Source: Lachnospiraceae bacterium
GTDB taxonomy: Bacteria; Bacillota; Clostridia; Lachnospirales; Lachnospiraceae
Direction of reading: 5' to 3'
DNA: 41,516 nucleotides
Assembly: GCA_016290905.1 (NCBI GenBank)
Contig: JAEEVO010000014.1
Coordinates: forward strand, 1 to 41,516
In this document: piece after piece, positions 9,077-18,470 of the stretch
How positions within the stretch are numbered: position 1 is the first letter of the stretch
How the letters are laid out: each line of letters opens with the position of its first letter
Position numbers and translations under genes: made by a program
Notes under the pieces: generated by a model
What the model saw: the letters and a program-made list of their open reading frames with translations, nothing else
The model's database searches: none
What the model was told of the DNA's origin: nothing

Positions 9077-9716
9077 GATAATACTTGCTTCACAGTCACC
9101 CAGACGTAAGGAACTGCTTGGAAAAACCGGGTTTCCTTTTGATGTGGTTGTAAGTGACTGCGACGAAAATACGGATGAAAAAAGACCGGATAAGCTTGTT
9201 ATGGAGCTGGCTTCGCTTAAGGCACATGATGTTTACACAAAATGCGGAGGACACATCATACTAGGTGCCGATACCGTTGTTGCGCACAAAGGGGAGATAC
9301 TGGGAAAGCCTAAGGATAAGGAAGAAGCTTTTTCCATGATAAAAAGCTTTGCGGGAGATACACATCAGGTTTATACCGGAGTGTGCATCATCATACCCGG
9401 AGAGTTAAACGATAAGGATATTGTATATAATGTTGACGGGACGGTAAGGGATTTTAAAGTGACTGACGAACCTGACGGAAGTCTGCAAATAAGCTATAAT
9501 GTAAAAACCGATGTGATCGTATCTGATATCACCGATGAAGAAATTACAGGATATGTTGAGACCGGTGAGCCGATGGATAAGGCGGGAGCTTATGCTATAC
9601 AGGGACTGTTTGCTCCGTATATCAGTTCGATAAACGGTGATTATTACAATGTTGTTGGTCTGCCCGTATGCAGTATTTATAAGCTTTTGAAAAACATAAA
9701 GGGATTAAAGGCATAA
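9069..9716 (+). CDS. maf: Maf-family nucleoside triphosphate pyrophosphatase
   Basis: Maf proteins hydrolyse dTTP, UTP and modified nucleotides to monophosphates. The substrate loop ASQSPRRKELL, the catalytic ILGADTVV, GEILGKPKD and HQVYTGV are all present. I place the start at the ATG at 9069, where the conserved MNKIILASQSPRR begins and GAGGAG lies 2-7 bases upstream. A GTG at 9027 would add 14 residues that do not belong to the family. The protein has 215 residues and carries an extra stretch of roughly 30 residues after GVCII, before VKTDVIVSDITDEEI, which most Maf proteins lack. It overlaps the alaX stop by 8 bases and its own stop overlaps the recG start (TAATG), so the three genes form a tight operon. 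Confidence 0.92.
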   Translation: MNKIILASQSPRRKELLGKTGFPFDVVVSDCDENTDEKRPDKLVMELASLKAHDVYTKCGGHIILGADTVVAHKGEILGKPKDKEEAFSMIKSFAGDTHQVYTGVCIIIPGELNDKDIVYNVDGTVRDFKVTDEPDGSLQISYNVKTDVIVSDITDEEITGYVETGEPMDKAGAYAIQGLFAPYISSINGDYYNVVGLPVCSIYKLLKNIKGLKA

Positions 9717-11692
9717 TGGATTTACTTGAAAGTATTAGAAATATAAAGGGCGTGGGTGAAAAATCGGCCGCACTGCTTGCAAAACTTGATATATATACTG
9801 TTGCCGATCTTGTTCATCATTATCCGAGGGATTATGATGAATTTAAGCTGCCGGTTCCGGTAAATGAGCTGAGAGAAGGCATGGTGGCTTCGGTAGAGGG
9901 AGTTATCTCAAGACTTACGTCGATGAACGGAAGGAAGAAGGTTGTGACCTGCTATCTTTCGGACAGAACGGGTGCCGTTAAGCTTGTATGGTTTAACCAG
10001 CCTTATATAGTAAAGCTCCTGAAACCCGGTTTCAGATATCTTTTCAGAGGTACGGTAAAGAGGGACAATGCCGAGTTTGCGATCATGCAGCCCAAAATGT
10101 ACGGGCGTAATGAATACATAAAGCTCATGGAAGCGCTTTCACCCGTTTATGAACTGACAAAGGGGATCACGAGCAATTTCATATCAAAGTCCGTAAAACA
10201 GGTGCTCGGGGATATTGAGTTTGAAGAAAGACTGCCGGCCGCATTCAGGAAGGAAAACGATCTTGTTAAGCTGTCGGATGCGATAAAGACGATCCATTTC
10301 CCGAAAACCTTAAAAGATGCACTTGCCGCCAGGAGAAGGCTTGTTTTTGATGAATTCTTCGAGTTTCTGATGGCAGTGAGAAGGTTAAAAGAGGAAAAGA
10401 CCGAAGAAAAAAATAACTTTATAATAACGGATTATTCCTGCTGCACGGAGCTTTTAAAGAAGCTGCCGTTTTCACTTACCTCCGATCAGGCCAAGACCTT
10501 TGAAACCATAAAAAAAGACATGTCATCAAAGCAGCTTATGTCAAGGATGATAGAGGGAGACGTAGGTTCGGGAAAAACAATCATTGCGATGCTTTCGTCA
10601 CTGGCTGTAGTTAAGGCAGGCTATCAGGCAGCGATAATGGTGCCGACAGAGGTTCTTGCAAAACAGCATTTTGCTGATTTTGAGGAATTGCTTTCCAAGG
10701 AGTTTGGTGTAAATGTCGCTCTTTTATCGGGCGCTATGACAGCCGCTCAGAAAAAGAAGGTGTATAAAACAATAGAGGACGGCGAGACTGATATTGTCAT
10801 AGGTACGCATGCCCTGATACAGGAAGGCGTAAATTTCAGAAATCTTGCACTTGCAGTGATCGATGAACAGCACAGATTCGGAGTTAAGCAGAGGAGAGCC
10901 TTAAAGGAAAAAGGCCTTAATCCGCATATCCTTTCCATGAGCGCAACACCGATACCAAGATCCTTAAGCCTTATCCTTTACGGTGATATGGAGCTTTCTG
11001 TCATAAAAGAAATGCCGAAGGAGAGGCTGCCGATAAAGAACTGTGTGGTTGATACCGGTTACAGGAATACTGCGCTAAATTTTATCAGGAAAGAGATCCT
11101 AAGCGGGCATCAGGCTTACATCATCTGTCCGATGGTAGAGTACAGTGAGGACTCAGACGGGGAAAATGTTATAGAATACACAGAGGAGATAAAGGATTAC
11201 TATAACATGGCCGCCCTTAAAGAAGGACACAGGGACAGCATAAGGATAGAATTCCTTCATGGTAAGATGAAGGCTGCGGAAAAGAATGAGATAATGGAGC
11301 GTTTTGCCACAGGAAACATTGATATCCTTGTTTCGACCACAGTAATAGAGGTAGGCGTGAACGTAAAAAACGCCACCGTCATGATGATAGAAAATTCCGA
11401 ACGATTCGGACTTGCCCAGCTGCATCAGCTGAGGGGCCGGGTAGGCCGCGGAAAATGGCAGTCCTACTGCATATTTATGAAGGGCTGTGAAGGAAAGGAT
11501 ATTGATGAGAGACTGGATATCCTGAAAAACAATAACGACGGCTTTAAGGTTGCCGAAGAGGACTTGAGGCTCAGAGGGCCTGGAGACCTGTTCGGAGTAA
11601 GGCAGTCCGGTGAAATGTCATGGAAGCTTGCCGACATATATGCGGATGCCGATCTGCTGAGCCTTGCATCGGAATATGTAAAAGCTTTGTAA
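9716..11692 (+). CDS. recG: ATP-dependent DNA helicase RecG
   Basis: RecG remodels stalled replication forks and branch-migrates Holliday junctions. The N-terminal part holds a helix-hairpin-like segment (NIKGVGEKSAALLAKL) and the OB-fold wedge domain that grips the junction. The helicase core has Walker A GDVGSGKT (about residue 282-289), the DExH box as DEQHRFG (about 383), motif III SMSATPIPRSL, and motifs V-VI (STTVIEVGVNVKNA and QLRGRVGRG). The C-terminal TRG region is present (LRGPGDLFGVRQSG). The length of 658 residues is slightly below the usual 680 or so, but the gene looks intact. The start is coupled to the maf stop. The next gene has its own promoter within about 60 bases, with no clear terminator between. 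Confidence 0.97.
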   Translation: MDLLESIRNIKGVGEKSAALLAKLDIYTVADLVHHYPRDYDEFKLPVPVNELREGMVASVEGVISRLTSMNGRKKVVTCYLSDRTGAVKLVWFNQPYIVKLLKPGFRYLFRGTVKRDNAEFAIMQPKMYGRNEYIKLMEALSPVYELTKGITSNFISKSVKQVLGDIEFEERLPAAFRKENDLVKLSDAIKTIHFPKTLKDALAARRRLVFDEFFEFLMAVRRLKEEKTEEKNNFIITDYSCCTELLKKLPFSLTSDQAKTFETIKKDMSSKQLMSRMIEGDVGSGKTIIAMLSSLAVVKAGYQAAIMVPTEVLAKQHFADFEELLSKEFGVNVALLSGAMTAAQKKKVYKTIEDGETDIVIGTHALIQEGVNFRNLALAVIDEQHRFGVKQRRALKEKGLNPHILSMSATPIPRSLSLILYGDMELSVIKEMPKERLPIKNCVVDTGYRNTALNFIRKEILSGHQAYIICPMVEYSEDSDGENVIEYTEEIKDYYNMAALKEGHRDSIRIEFLHGKMKAAEKNEIMERFATGNIDILVSTTVIEVGVNVKNATVMMIENSERFGLAQLHQLRGRVGRGKWQSYCIFMKGCEGKDIDERLDILKNNNDGFKVAEEDLRLRGPGDLFGVRQSGEMSWKLADIYADADLLSLASEYVKAL

Positions 11693-11751
11693 GGATAGCC
11701 GCATAAAGTATGTGAAACAGATTGTAAGCAGAACGGTACGAAAAAATCTTC

Positions 11752-11779
11752 TTGATAATATTCACAGATATGGTATAAT
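11752..11779 (+). promoter_or_regulatory. Promoter for the GT-C / EAL block
   Basis: TTGATA (11752-11757), a 16-base spacer and TATAAT (11774-11779) lie just after recG. The predicted transcript start is near 11786. This rules out the in-frame TTG at 11786 as the start of the next gene and favours the ATG at 11834. Confidence 0.75.
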
Positions 11780-11833
11780 AATCTTTTGGGTTTTACCATG
11801 ACAGTTGTTTGTTTATTTGTACGGAGTCATAAT

Positions 11834-13897
11834 ATGGGTGCGATAGCATATCTTTTGTTATGCTTTTTGACAGGCTTTTCGGTCATAGAACTTGTCTTTA
11901 AGGATTTCGGCAGGTTTACCGACACGACCTTCGGAGGAAAGTTTATCGGATTAAACAGTCTGTTTTTAAGGCTGCCGGCATATTTTACGACCGGAGTGCT
12001 CTGTATGACATGGCCTGTGTATATACTGACATACATATTTAGGGATAGGGAAGATCCTTTGATGATCGCCAACATCATAGTGATGACTGCATCGGTGATA
12101 TTTATAGCCGCTGCGGTCACAATTATGATGCGTTTTCAGAAAAGAAGGATTTACAGGAATAAAGAGAAGTCGTTTAAGAAGTTTGAGATTCTGATGATCT
12201 CGCTGATAGCCATACTCGTTTTTGACATAATGTTCAGTTCGCTCGGCATCTCGGGCGGAAGACTTAAGGTCGGACTTTCGGTTTTCAGCGATTTCAGTAC
12301 GCATCTCAGCATGATGAGGTCGTTTTCCCATATGGGAAACATACCTACTCATTATACATATTTCGGCGGTGAGGATGTAAAGTATCACTTTATGTTCCAG
12401 TTTTTATGCGGAAATCTGGAGTATCTGGGACTGAGACTCGACCTTGCGCTGAACATACCGAGTATATTGAGCATGATCTTTTCTTATTTCATGCTTTATG
12501 TCCTTGCTGTAAAGCTCTGCGGTAAAAGGATGATCGGAGTCATAACCGTTCTGCTTTATACCTTCAGAAGCTCTGCGGCACTTTTTGAGTATATATTGAC
12601 AATACCTAAGGGAGAAATTTTTGAAACCCTTACGAACAGTGATATATGCGAATTTATCGGAAGCACGAACCATGAGGACTGGGGTTTGTGGAACCTGAAC
12701 GTTTACTGTAATCAGCGGCATCTGTCCTTCAGTCTGATAATCATGCTTTTTGTAATAATGCTCCTGCTCCCGTGTCTGTATGAAGCCGCGGACAGGATCG
12801 GAAAATATCTGAAAGAAAAACATTTCTTAACGGACATCTTTATGGAAGTTTTTGTAAAAAACGAGGGCTGGAAGGTAAAGGATTTTAAAACGCCGGTATT
12901 CGCCGGATTGATACTCGGGCTTTCGGGTTTCTTCAACGGCGCCGTACTCATCGGAACGGTAATAGTTCTTTTCTTTATGGCTGCGGGAAGCGACAGGAGA
13001 CTGGAGTATGTCATAACCGCGGCAATAGCCGGAACTCTGGCCCTTATACAGAGCAAGTGCTTCATAACCTCACAGATGTTCACTACGGAGTTCCGTTACG
13101 GTTTTTTGAGCGACACCGACAATTTCTTCGGAGCGGTCGATTTTATAAGGAAGATGATGGGATTCCTTCCTCTTGTGCTGCTGGTACAGTTTGTGCATGT
13201 AAGAAAGACGCACAAATACATCATGTTTGCGTTTTCGATGCCGATAGTTTTTGCGTTTACCGTATCGCTTACTCCGGATATAGCGGTCAACCACAAGTAT
13301 ATCATGATGGCGATAATGCTCCTTGATATATATGCGGCGGCTTTCATAGCTTCTTATCTGGAGAAAAAAGATTTCTGGTTCAGGGCGTTCGGAGTGCTTA
13401 CCGCAATATGTCTTACGGCAACCGGATTCTTTGAATTCATCATTCTGTCAAGAAAGAATGTGGACGAAAGGGCAATACATTATTCATATTCCGACGATAT
13501 CATGGAATGGATATGGGATAATGCGACAAAGGATGATATTTTCCTTACGGCAAATTATTATATGATGTACAGCGGATTGGGAAATTCCGTGATACTTTCC
13601 GGCGCTCAGATGTATAACGGCTGGGAATATTTCAGCTGGTCTGCCGGATATGATACTTCGGCCAGGGATGAAACAGAAATAAGGATTTACTCCGCAGAGT
13701 CACCCGAAGAGCTGTACAGGCTTACTTCGGAAGCAGGCATTGATTATATCGTGGTTGATGAGATCAACAGGAATTCGGATATGTATGTGTTAAACGAACA
13801 GATGATAGCCGATTCCTTTGCCAGGGTATTCTCGTGCGGTGAAGGCGAAGAAATGTTCTCAATCTATGACGTAAGCCAAAAACTTCTGGAAGCTTGA
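11834..13897 (+). CDS. Large multi-pass membrane protein, probable GT-C-type glycosyltransferase
   Basis: The protein has 687 residues if it starts at the ATG at 11834, which has CGGAG 7 bases upstream. An ATG at 11798 and a TTG at 11786 are less likely given the promoter. It is almost wholly hydrophobic with many membrane segments. The extracytoplasmic first-loop-like stretch FSDFSTHLSMMRSF, followed by FGGEDVKYHFMFQF, recalls the acidic loop motifs of polyprenyl-phosphate-dependent GT-C enzymes. The C-terminal 130 residues are soluble (MEWIWDNATKDDIF to the end). They include NGWEYFSW, TEIRIYSAE and GIDYIVVDE, a layout shared with the end of the next gene's product. I infer a role in building or transferring a surface glycan. 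The family is not identified with certainty. Confidence 0.75.
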   Translation: MGAIAYLLLCFLTGFSVIELVFKDFGRFTDTTFGGKFIGLNSLFLRLPAYFTTGVLCMTWPVYILTYIFRDREDPLMIANIIVMTASVIFIAAAVTIMMRFQKRRIYRNKEKSFKKFEILMISLIAILVFDIMFSSLGISGGRLKVGLSVFSDFSTHLSMMRSFSHMGNIPTHYTYFGGEDVKYHFMFQFLCGNLEYLGLRLDLALNIPSILSMIFSYFMLYVLAVKLCGKRMIGVITVLLYTFRSSAALFEYILTIPKGEIFETLTNSDICEFIGSTNHEDWGLWNLNVYCNQRHLSFSLIIMLFVIMLLLPCLYEAADRIGKYLKEKHFLTDIFMEVFVKNEGWKVKDFKTPVFAGLILGLSGFFNGAVLIGTVIVLFFMAAGSDRRLEYVITAAIAGTLALIQSKCFITSQMFTTEFRYGFLSDTDNFFGAVDFIRKMMGFLPLVLLVQFVHVRKTHKYIMFAFSMPIVFAFTVSLTPDIAVNHKYIMMAIMLLDIYAAAFIASYLEKKDFWFRAFGVLTAICLTATGFFEFIILSRKNVDERAIHYSYSDDIMEWIWDNATKDDIFLTANYYMMYSGLGNSVILSGAQMYNGWEYFSWSAGYDTSARDETEIRIYSAESPEELYRLTSEAGIDYIVVDEINRNSDMYVLNEQMIADSFARVFSCGEGEEMFSIYDVSQKLLEA

Positions 13898-13931
13898 ACT
13901 GGGGAATGAAATTATAAAGGAGACAGATTTA

Positions 13932-16625
13932 ATGAAAACCAAGAAAAAGACCGGTGTTGACAACGGTCTTAAGAATGTGAACTTAAGCATTGTTTCAGCT
14001 GTGGCTTGTTTTGCATTCATAGCTTTGATAAGTATAGCAAAGAAGATCTTCGATGATGAATTCGGGGAAGTGATCAGATGGTGGCTGATGCTTTTGGCAT
14101 CCGGAATAGCGTTCATGCCCCTTACCATGCTTTTCTTAAGGAAATTCAAGGACTGCGGCTGGATATTCTCTAAAGTAATAGGTATCGCTGTCAGCGGCTG
14201 GTTAATGTGGCTTCTTGCATCGATAAAGCTCCTGAAATTCAGTGAGGTTAACTGCTGGATATCTCTCACGATATGTTTTGTGGGAAATATTCTTATATAT
14301 CTGCTTTACATAAGGAAACACAAGACTGATTTTACTCTGTTTGAAAATCCGCGTGAGGTCGTTTCACACGTGCTTATCGGAGAAATTCTGTTCCTTACGG
14401 TTTTCATTATCTGGAACTATATGAAGGCGTTTAAGCCCGAAGCATACGGAACAACGGAAAAAATGATGGACTACGGCTTTATGAAAGCTATGTTCAAATC
14501 CGATTATATGCCTCCCGAGGATATGTGGCTCGCAGGTCAGCCGATAAATTATTATTATGTCGGACAGTTCATGGCAACTTTCATGACAAAGCTTGCCGGA
14601 ACGGGAGTTGAGTACGGATATAATTTTACGCTTAATATGCTGGCGGCTCTCGGATTCTCACTTCCGTGTGCCATTGTATTTAATGTTGCCGAAAACCGTA
14701 AGGCTGAGAAAAAGAGCATTAAAGACAATGTATTTCCTTATGTGGCAGGCGGAATATCCGGTCTTGCGGTTTCCATAGCCGGAAATATGCATTACTGCAT
14801 TTTCAACAATGTTGCTCCCGCAGTAAGGAGCATACTCGGATTGGAATCCTTTGCGGATAATGCGGAAAGTGCAGCGAGAGCGCTCGGTGAAGCAAGGGTT
14901 GAACTGGGTTTGAGCAACTTTACGGATTCTCTTAAGTTCAGCAGCTATTGGTTCCCGAATGCCACAAGATACATAGGCTATAATCCCGTTACCAATGATA
15001 AGACCATACATGAATTCCCGAGTTATTCGTTCGTCCTCGGGGATCTGCATGCACACGTCATAAATATAATGTTTGTCCTGACGGTGATAGCCATACTTTA
15101 CGGGCTTTTGCTGATATATAAGGACAGGCTTCTTAATGCAGAGAAAAAGATATATCTCGATAAGCTTGGAAAAAACGGGAAGATAAAAGAAGTATTAAAG
15201 ATAATACTCGTTCCTTCGGTAGTGATGATAGGCTTCTTCATCGGCCTTTTCCATACGACGAACTACTGGGACTACCCTATATACTTTGTCGTTTCCGGAG
15301 CGGTCATTCTTTTCATGAACTGCAGGCTTTACAATTTTAAGCTTGACGCACTTAAAGTCACGATGCTTCAGGCTGTTGTTGTGATTGCGGTCGCAAAGAT
15401 TACGGCACTTCCATTTATATTGAATTTCAACCAGATAGCAAGTCAGCTTAACATCTGCGAAAGTCATACGCCTCTTTACCAGCTGGTTATCCTTTGGGGA
15501 CTGCCCGTAACCGTTACGCTTGTTTTCCTCGGATACCTGATAAAGGAGAAAAAAGGCTATGCGCCTATGGCTGACAGGCTCATTGACGATCCGGGAAGGA
15601 AGAATGCACTTTACAGGTTTATCGCAAACCTGAACATTTCGGATATGTTCATTCTTACCCTGGGACTCTGTGCCATCGGTCTGGTTATCCTGCCCGAGGT
15701 TGTTTATGTAAAGGATATTTATTCGGGTGATTACAAGAGAGCTAACACCATGTTTAAGCTCACATACCAGTCATATATCATGTTCGGTATGGTCATGGGA
15801 TACGTGATCACGAAATTCCTGTTCTATGCAAAAAAGACTTCACACAGGGTTTTCGGAATAATAACGATGTGGCTGCTCGTATCCACATTCGGATATTTTG
15901 ATAATGCGACCAAGGCGTGGTTTGGTGAGTATTCGTTCGTGATCGAAGAGGGTGAGATTGAAAAGGATCTTGATTTTGTCCTCAACTGTGTATATGTGAT
16001 AATGGGTGTACTGTTTGCAATCTCGATAGTTTACCTCTTTATCAACATACAAAAGACGGTAAAAAAGATGCTGATCGCGGGCTTTACCTGCTTCGTGATA
16101 ATAATAACATCCATGGTTCTCTATTCGAATTATTTCTTTGTAAGAGAAAGATATAAGGGGCTTAATTCCGGTCTGTATCTTCAGGACGAATGCTTTGAAG
16201 ACTACGAGGCGACAAACTGGATCAATGAGAATATAGAAGGACGGCCTGTAATGCTTGAGGCAAACGGAAGCAGTTATACATATTATGAACGAGTGTCTAC
16301 TATAACAGGTCTTCCCACAATCCTGGGCTGGAGGACTCATGAGTGGCTGTGGCAGAGCACAAGTGCTGACGGCAGCCTGCCGGAGATCATATCCGAAAGA
16401 GAAAATGATATAGAGACCATCTATACTTCGTGGGATACGGACGAAGTAAAGAGGCTTCTTGACAAGTATAATGTTGAGTACATCTATATCGGAAAATGTG
16501 AACGTGAGAAGTTTTCCGGAAGTATAAATTTTGACGGATTGTTAAGCCTTTGCGAGATATGCTATCCGTCCGATTTCGTTTCGACAGCTGAAACGCGTAC
16601 ATTTATTTTAAAGGTGGTTAGGTAA
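13932..16625 (+). CDS. DUF2298 (YYY-type) membrane protein, probable glycosyltransferase
   Basis: This 897-residue membrane protein shows the hallmarks of the DUF2298 family: GQPINYYYVGQF, VLGDLHAHV (about residue 370), FHTTNYWDYP and YKRANTMFKLTYQS. DUF2298 proteins are predicted GT-C-fold enzymes; no activity is established to my knowledge. The C-terminal soluble part carries LGWRTHEWLW, then NDIETIY and VEYIYIGKCER. This is the same order of elements as in the upstream protein, so the two may be distant paralogues working as a pair. AAAGGAG lies 8 bases before the ATG. The gene follows its partner by 34 bases, and its stop codon overlaps the start of the EAL protein (TAATG), suggesting one transcript and coupled translation. 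Confidence 0.85.
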   Translation: MKTKKKTGVDNGLKNVNLSIVSAVACFAFIALISIAKKIFDDEFGEVIRWWLMLLASGIAFMPLTMLFLRKFKDCGWIFSKVIGIAVSGWLMWLLASIKLLKFSEVNCWISLTICFVGNILIYLLYIRKHKTDFTLFENPREVVSHVLIGEILFLTVFIIWNYMKAFKPEAYGTTEKMMDYGFMKAMFKSDYMPPEDMWLAGQPINYYYVGQFMATFMTKLAGTGVEYGYNFTLNMLAALGFSLPCAIVFNVAENRKAEKKSIKDNVFPYVAGGISGLAVSIAGNMHYCIFNNVAPAVRSILGLESFADNAESAARALGEARVELGLSNFTDSLKFSSYWFPNATRYIGYNPVTNDKTIHEFPSYSFVLGDLHAHVINIMFVLTVIAILYGLLLIYKDRLLNAEKKIYLDKLGKNGKIKEVLKIILVPSVVMIGFFIGLFHTTNYWDYPIYFVVSGAVILFMNCRLYNFKLDALKVTMLQAVVVIAVAKITALPFILNFNQIASQLNICESHTPLYQLVILWGLPVTVTLVFLGYLIKEKKGYAPMADRLIDDPGRKNALYRFIANLNISDMFILTLGLCAIGLVILPEVVYVKDIYSGDYKRANTMFKLTYQSYIMFGMVMGYVITKFLFYAKKTSHRVFGIITMWLLVSTFGYFDNATKAWFGEYSFVIEEGEIEKDLDFVLNCVYVIMGVLFAISIVYLFINIQKTVKKMLIAGFTCFVIIITSMVLYSNYFFVRERYKGLNSGLYLQDECFEDYEATNWINENIEGRPVMLEANGSSYTYYERVSTITGLPTILGWRTHEWLWQSTSADGSLPEIISERENDIETIYTSWDTDEVKRLLDKYNVEYIYIGKCEREKFSGSINFDGLLSLCEICYPSDFVSTAETRTFILKVVR

Positions 16626-18451
16626 TGAATACGGGTTATTCGCTGATAGATGTTATTAATGATAATCTTACAGCAAAACTGAATAATGATGACAGTGTTG
16701 AATCAACGCTCGCACTGATCGGCGAAGGCCTCGGACTTTCATATATTGCGGTCAAAGAGGTGGTTGCCGAGACGCATGTTCTCTGCTGTACCTATGAGTG
16801 GTCGGCTAACGGGAGAAGTGAGCTAATCAATACGGAGGCACGTTTTCCGGACGACGTTTGGGAAAAATGGCTTAGCGGGTACGGAAAAGTAAACAACATG
16901 ACTGTCTGGAGCTTAAATGACGGAGTTCCCTGTCCTTTGAAGATGATCAGAAAGGACCTTGCCGGAACGATCATACATACGCAGATGTATTCCAATGATA
17001 CGTTTATCGGTGCGCTGGATTTTGTTGATAACAGACCTTCAAGAAAGTTTACTCCTTCCGAAAAAGAGCAAATGATCCTTTATACAGATCTTTTAAGGGA
17101 TTATCTTGCTAAATGGCATAAGGGCATAAACAAGTTTCATTCCGAGGTTGTAAGCTCGGTTTACGATCATACGACGCGTCTTCCGAGATACGAATTTTTC
17201 TGCATGGAGGTTGAAGAAAGCTTCAAAGAACTGGAATCCTCACAGCTTGTAATACTCAGCCTGGATTTTACCAATTTTAAATTTATAAACGAAAAATACG
17301 GTCATGACGAGGGCGATATCTTCCTTGAGAATGTCGCAAAGGATATCTATTCCTATACAAAATGGGTGATTTCATGCTGCCGTTCGCATTCAGACAATTT
17401 CCTCCTGGTATGCAAATGCGATAAGTCACATTCGAAAGCACATATCATAAGCAGGATAGAGGAAATCTCGAAGGATTATGTCAAAAAGATTTCAGAGAAG
17501 TATTTTGACTGTAATCTCTGTGTTAACGTCGGCATCCATGTGATCAGGACCAATACGGAAAATATCGAACATGCCATTTCTAATGCGAACCTTGCGAGAA
17601 AATATGCAAAGAAAACCAAGCATGAATACGGACACAGCTGTCTGACATACGATCCGGAAATGGCTTTTGAGCTTAAGAGACGTGCCGAGTATATTTCGGA
17701 TATGAAGAAGGGCATTGAGAGCAATGAGTTTTTCCTTGAATTCCAGCCCGTAGTTTTTTCTGATACGCTTGAAATAGTCGGGGCCGAGGCACTTGTCAGA
17801 TGGAAGAAGGACAATTTCAACAGGCTTATGCCTGATGATTTCATACCGATCTTTGAGAGAGACGGATGTATCGTCAAAATGGATTATTATGTTTATGAGG
17901 AAGTCTTTAAGATAATTTCCGGCAGGCTTAAAGAGGGGAAAAAGGTATTCCCGATCTCGGCCAACGTTTCGATAGTCCATTTTTATGACGGGAAGCTGAT
18001 CCCCTTCATAGATTCCATGATGGAGAAGTATGAGATAGATCCCGAATACATTTATTTTGAGATTGACGAGCGTATAGCCGTCATGAAGATCGATAACGTT
18101 GAGTATGTGATAAGCGAGCTGCAAAAGCGCGGATTCAGGGTATATATAGATAATTTCGGTTCGGGATATTCGGCACTTAATACCTTGACACGTTTCAATA
18201 CAAACGGGATCAAGATCGGGCGTTCACTCATGAAGAAGGATCTTGACAAAAATGATAAGATCATAATGAACTGTGTGATCAACATGGGAAACAAGCTTGG
18301 ACTTGAGGTAATATCAGAGGGCGTTGAGAGTGAGGAACAGAGAGATTTCCTGATAAAATGCAATTGTCAGCTGATGCAGGGAAATCTTTACAGCCGTCCC
18401 GTGAGCATGGAAGAGTTTGAAGAAATGCTCAATGGGAAAAAGCAAGATTAA
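16625..18451 (+). CDS. GAF-like/degenerate GGDEF/EAL protein, possible c-di-GMP sensor
   Basis: There are three regions: a GAF-like domain (about residues 15-165), a GGDEF domain (about 175-335) and an EAL domain (about 345-595). The GGDEF signature reads SHSDNF, so cyclase activity is very unlikely. The EAL domain keeps EALVRW (about 387), SANVS, FEIDE, SEGVES and QGNLYSRP. However, the metal-binding DDFG motif reads DNFG (about 509) and the usual KID reads KIG (about 530). From the known chemistry of EAL phosphodiesterases, loss of the second Asp of DDFG and the Asp of KID should weaken or abolish c-di-GMP hydrolysis, so a binding or signalling role is plausible. No membrane segment is evident. 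Its start overlaps the DUF2298 stop, tying it to the glycosyltransferase pair. rsmD follows by 19 bases. Confidence 0.9.
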   Translation: MNTGYSLIDVINDNLTAKLNNDDSVESTLALIGEGLGLSYIAVKEVVAETHVLCCTYEWSANGRSELINTEARFPDDVWEKWLSGYGKVNNMTVWSLNDGVPCPLKMIRKDLAGTIIHTQMYSNDTFIGALDFVDNRPSRKFTPSEKEQMILYTDLLRDYLAKWHKGINKFHSEVVSSVYDHTTRLPRYEFFCMEVEESFKELESSQLVILSLDFTNFKFINEKYGHDEGDIFLENVAKDIYSYTKWVISCCRSHSDNFLLVCKCDKSHSKAHIISRIEEISKDYVKKISEKYFDCNLCVNVGIHVIRTNTENIEHAISNANLARKYAKKTKHEYGHSCLTYDPEMAFELKRRAEYISDMKKGIESNEFFLEFQPVVFSDTLEIVGAEALVRWKKDNFNRLMPDDFIPIFERDGCIVKMDYYVYEEVFKIISGRLKEGKKVFPISANVSIVHFYDGKLIPFIDSMMEKYEIDPEYIYFEIDERIAVMKIDNVEYVISELQKRGFRVYIDNFGSGYSALNTLTRFNTNGIKIGRSLMKKDLDKNDKIIMNCVINMGNKLGLEVISEGVESEEQRDFLIKCNCQLMQGNLYSRPVSMEEFEEMLNGKKQD

Positions 18452-18470
18452 AAGCAGATCGGGAGGAAAC

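Noticed and set aside
11786..11833. Upstream TTG and ATG starts for the first GT-C-like protein
   Set aside because: The predicted transcript start is near 11786, and only the ATG at 11834 has a well-placed CGGAG site.
11752..18451. The GT-C/EAL block as a recent mobile island
   Set aside because: There is no integrase, transposase, direct repeat or tRNA at its borders, and base and codon use look like the neighbours. An older rearrangement is possible, but recent transfer is not supported.
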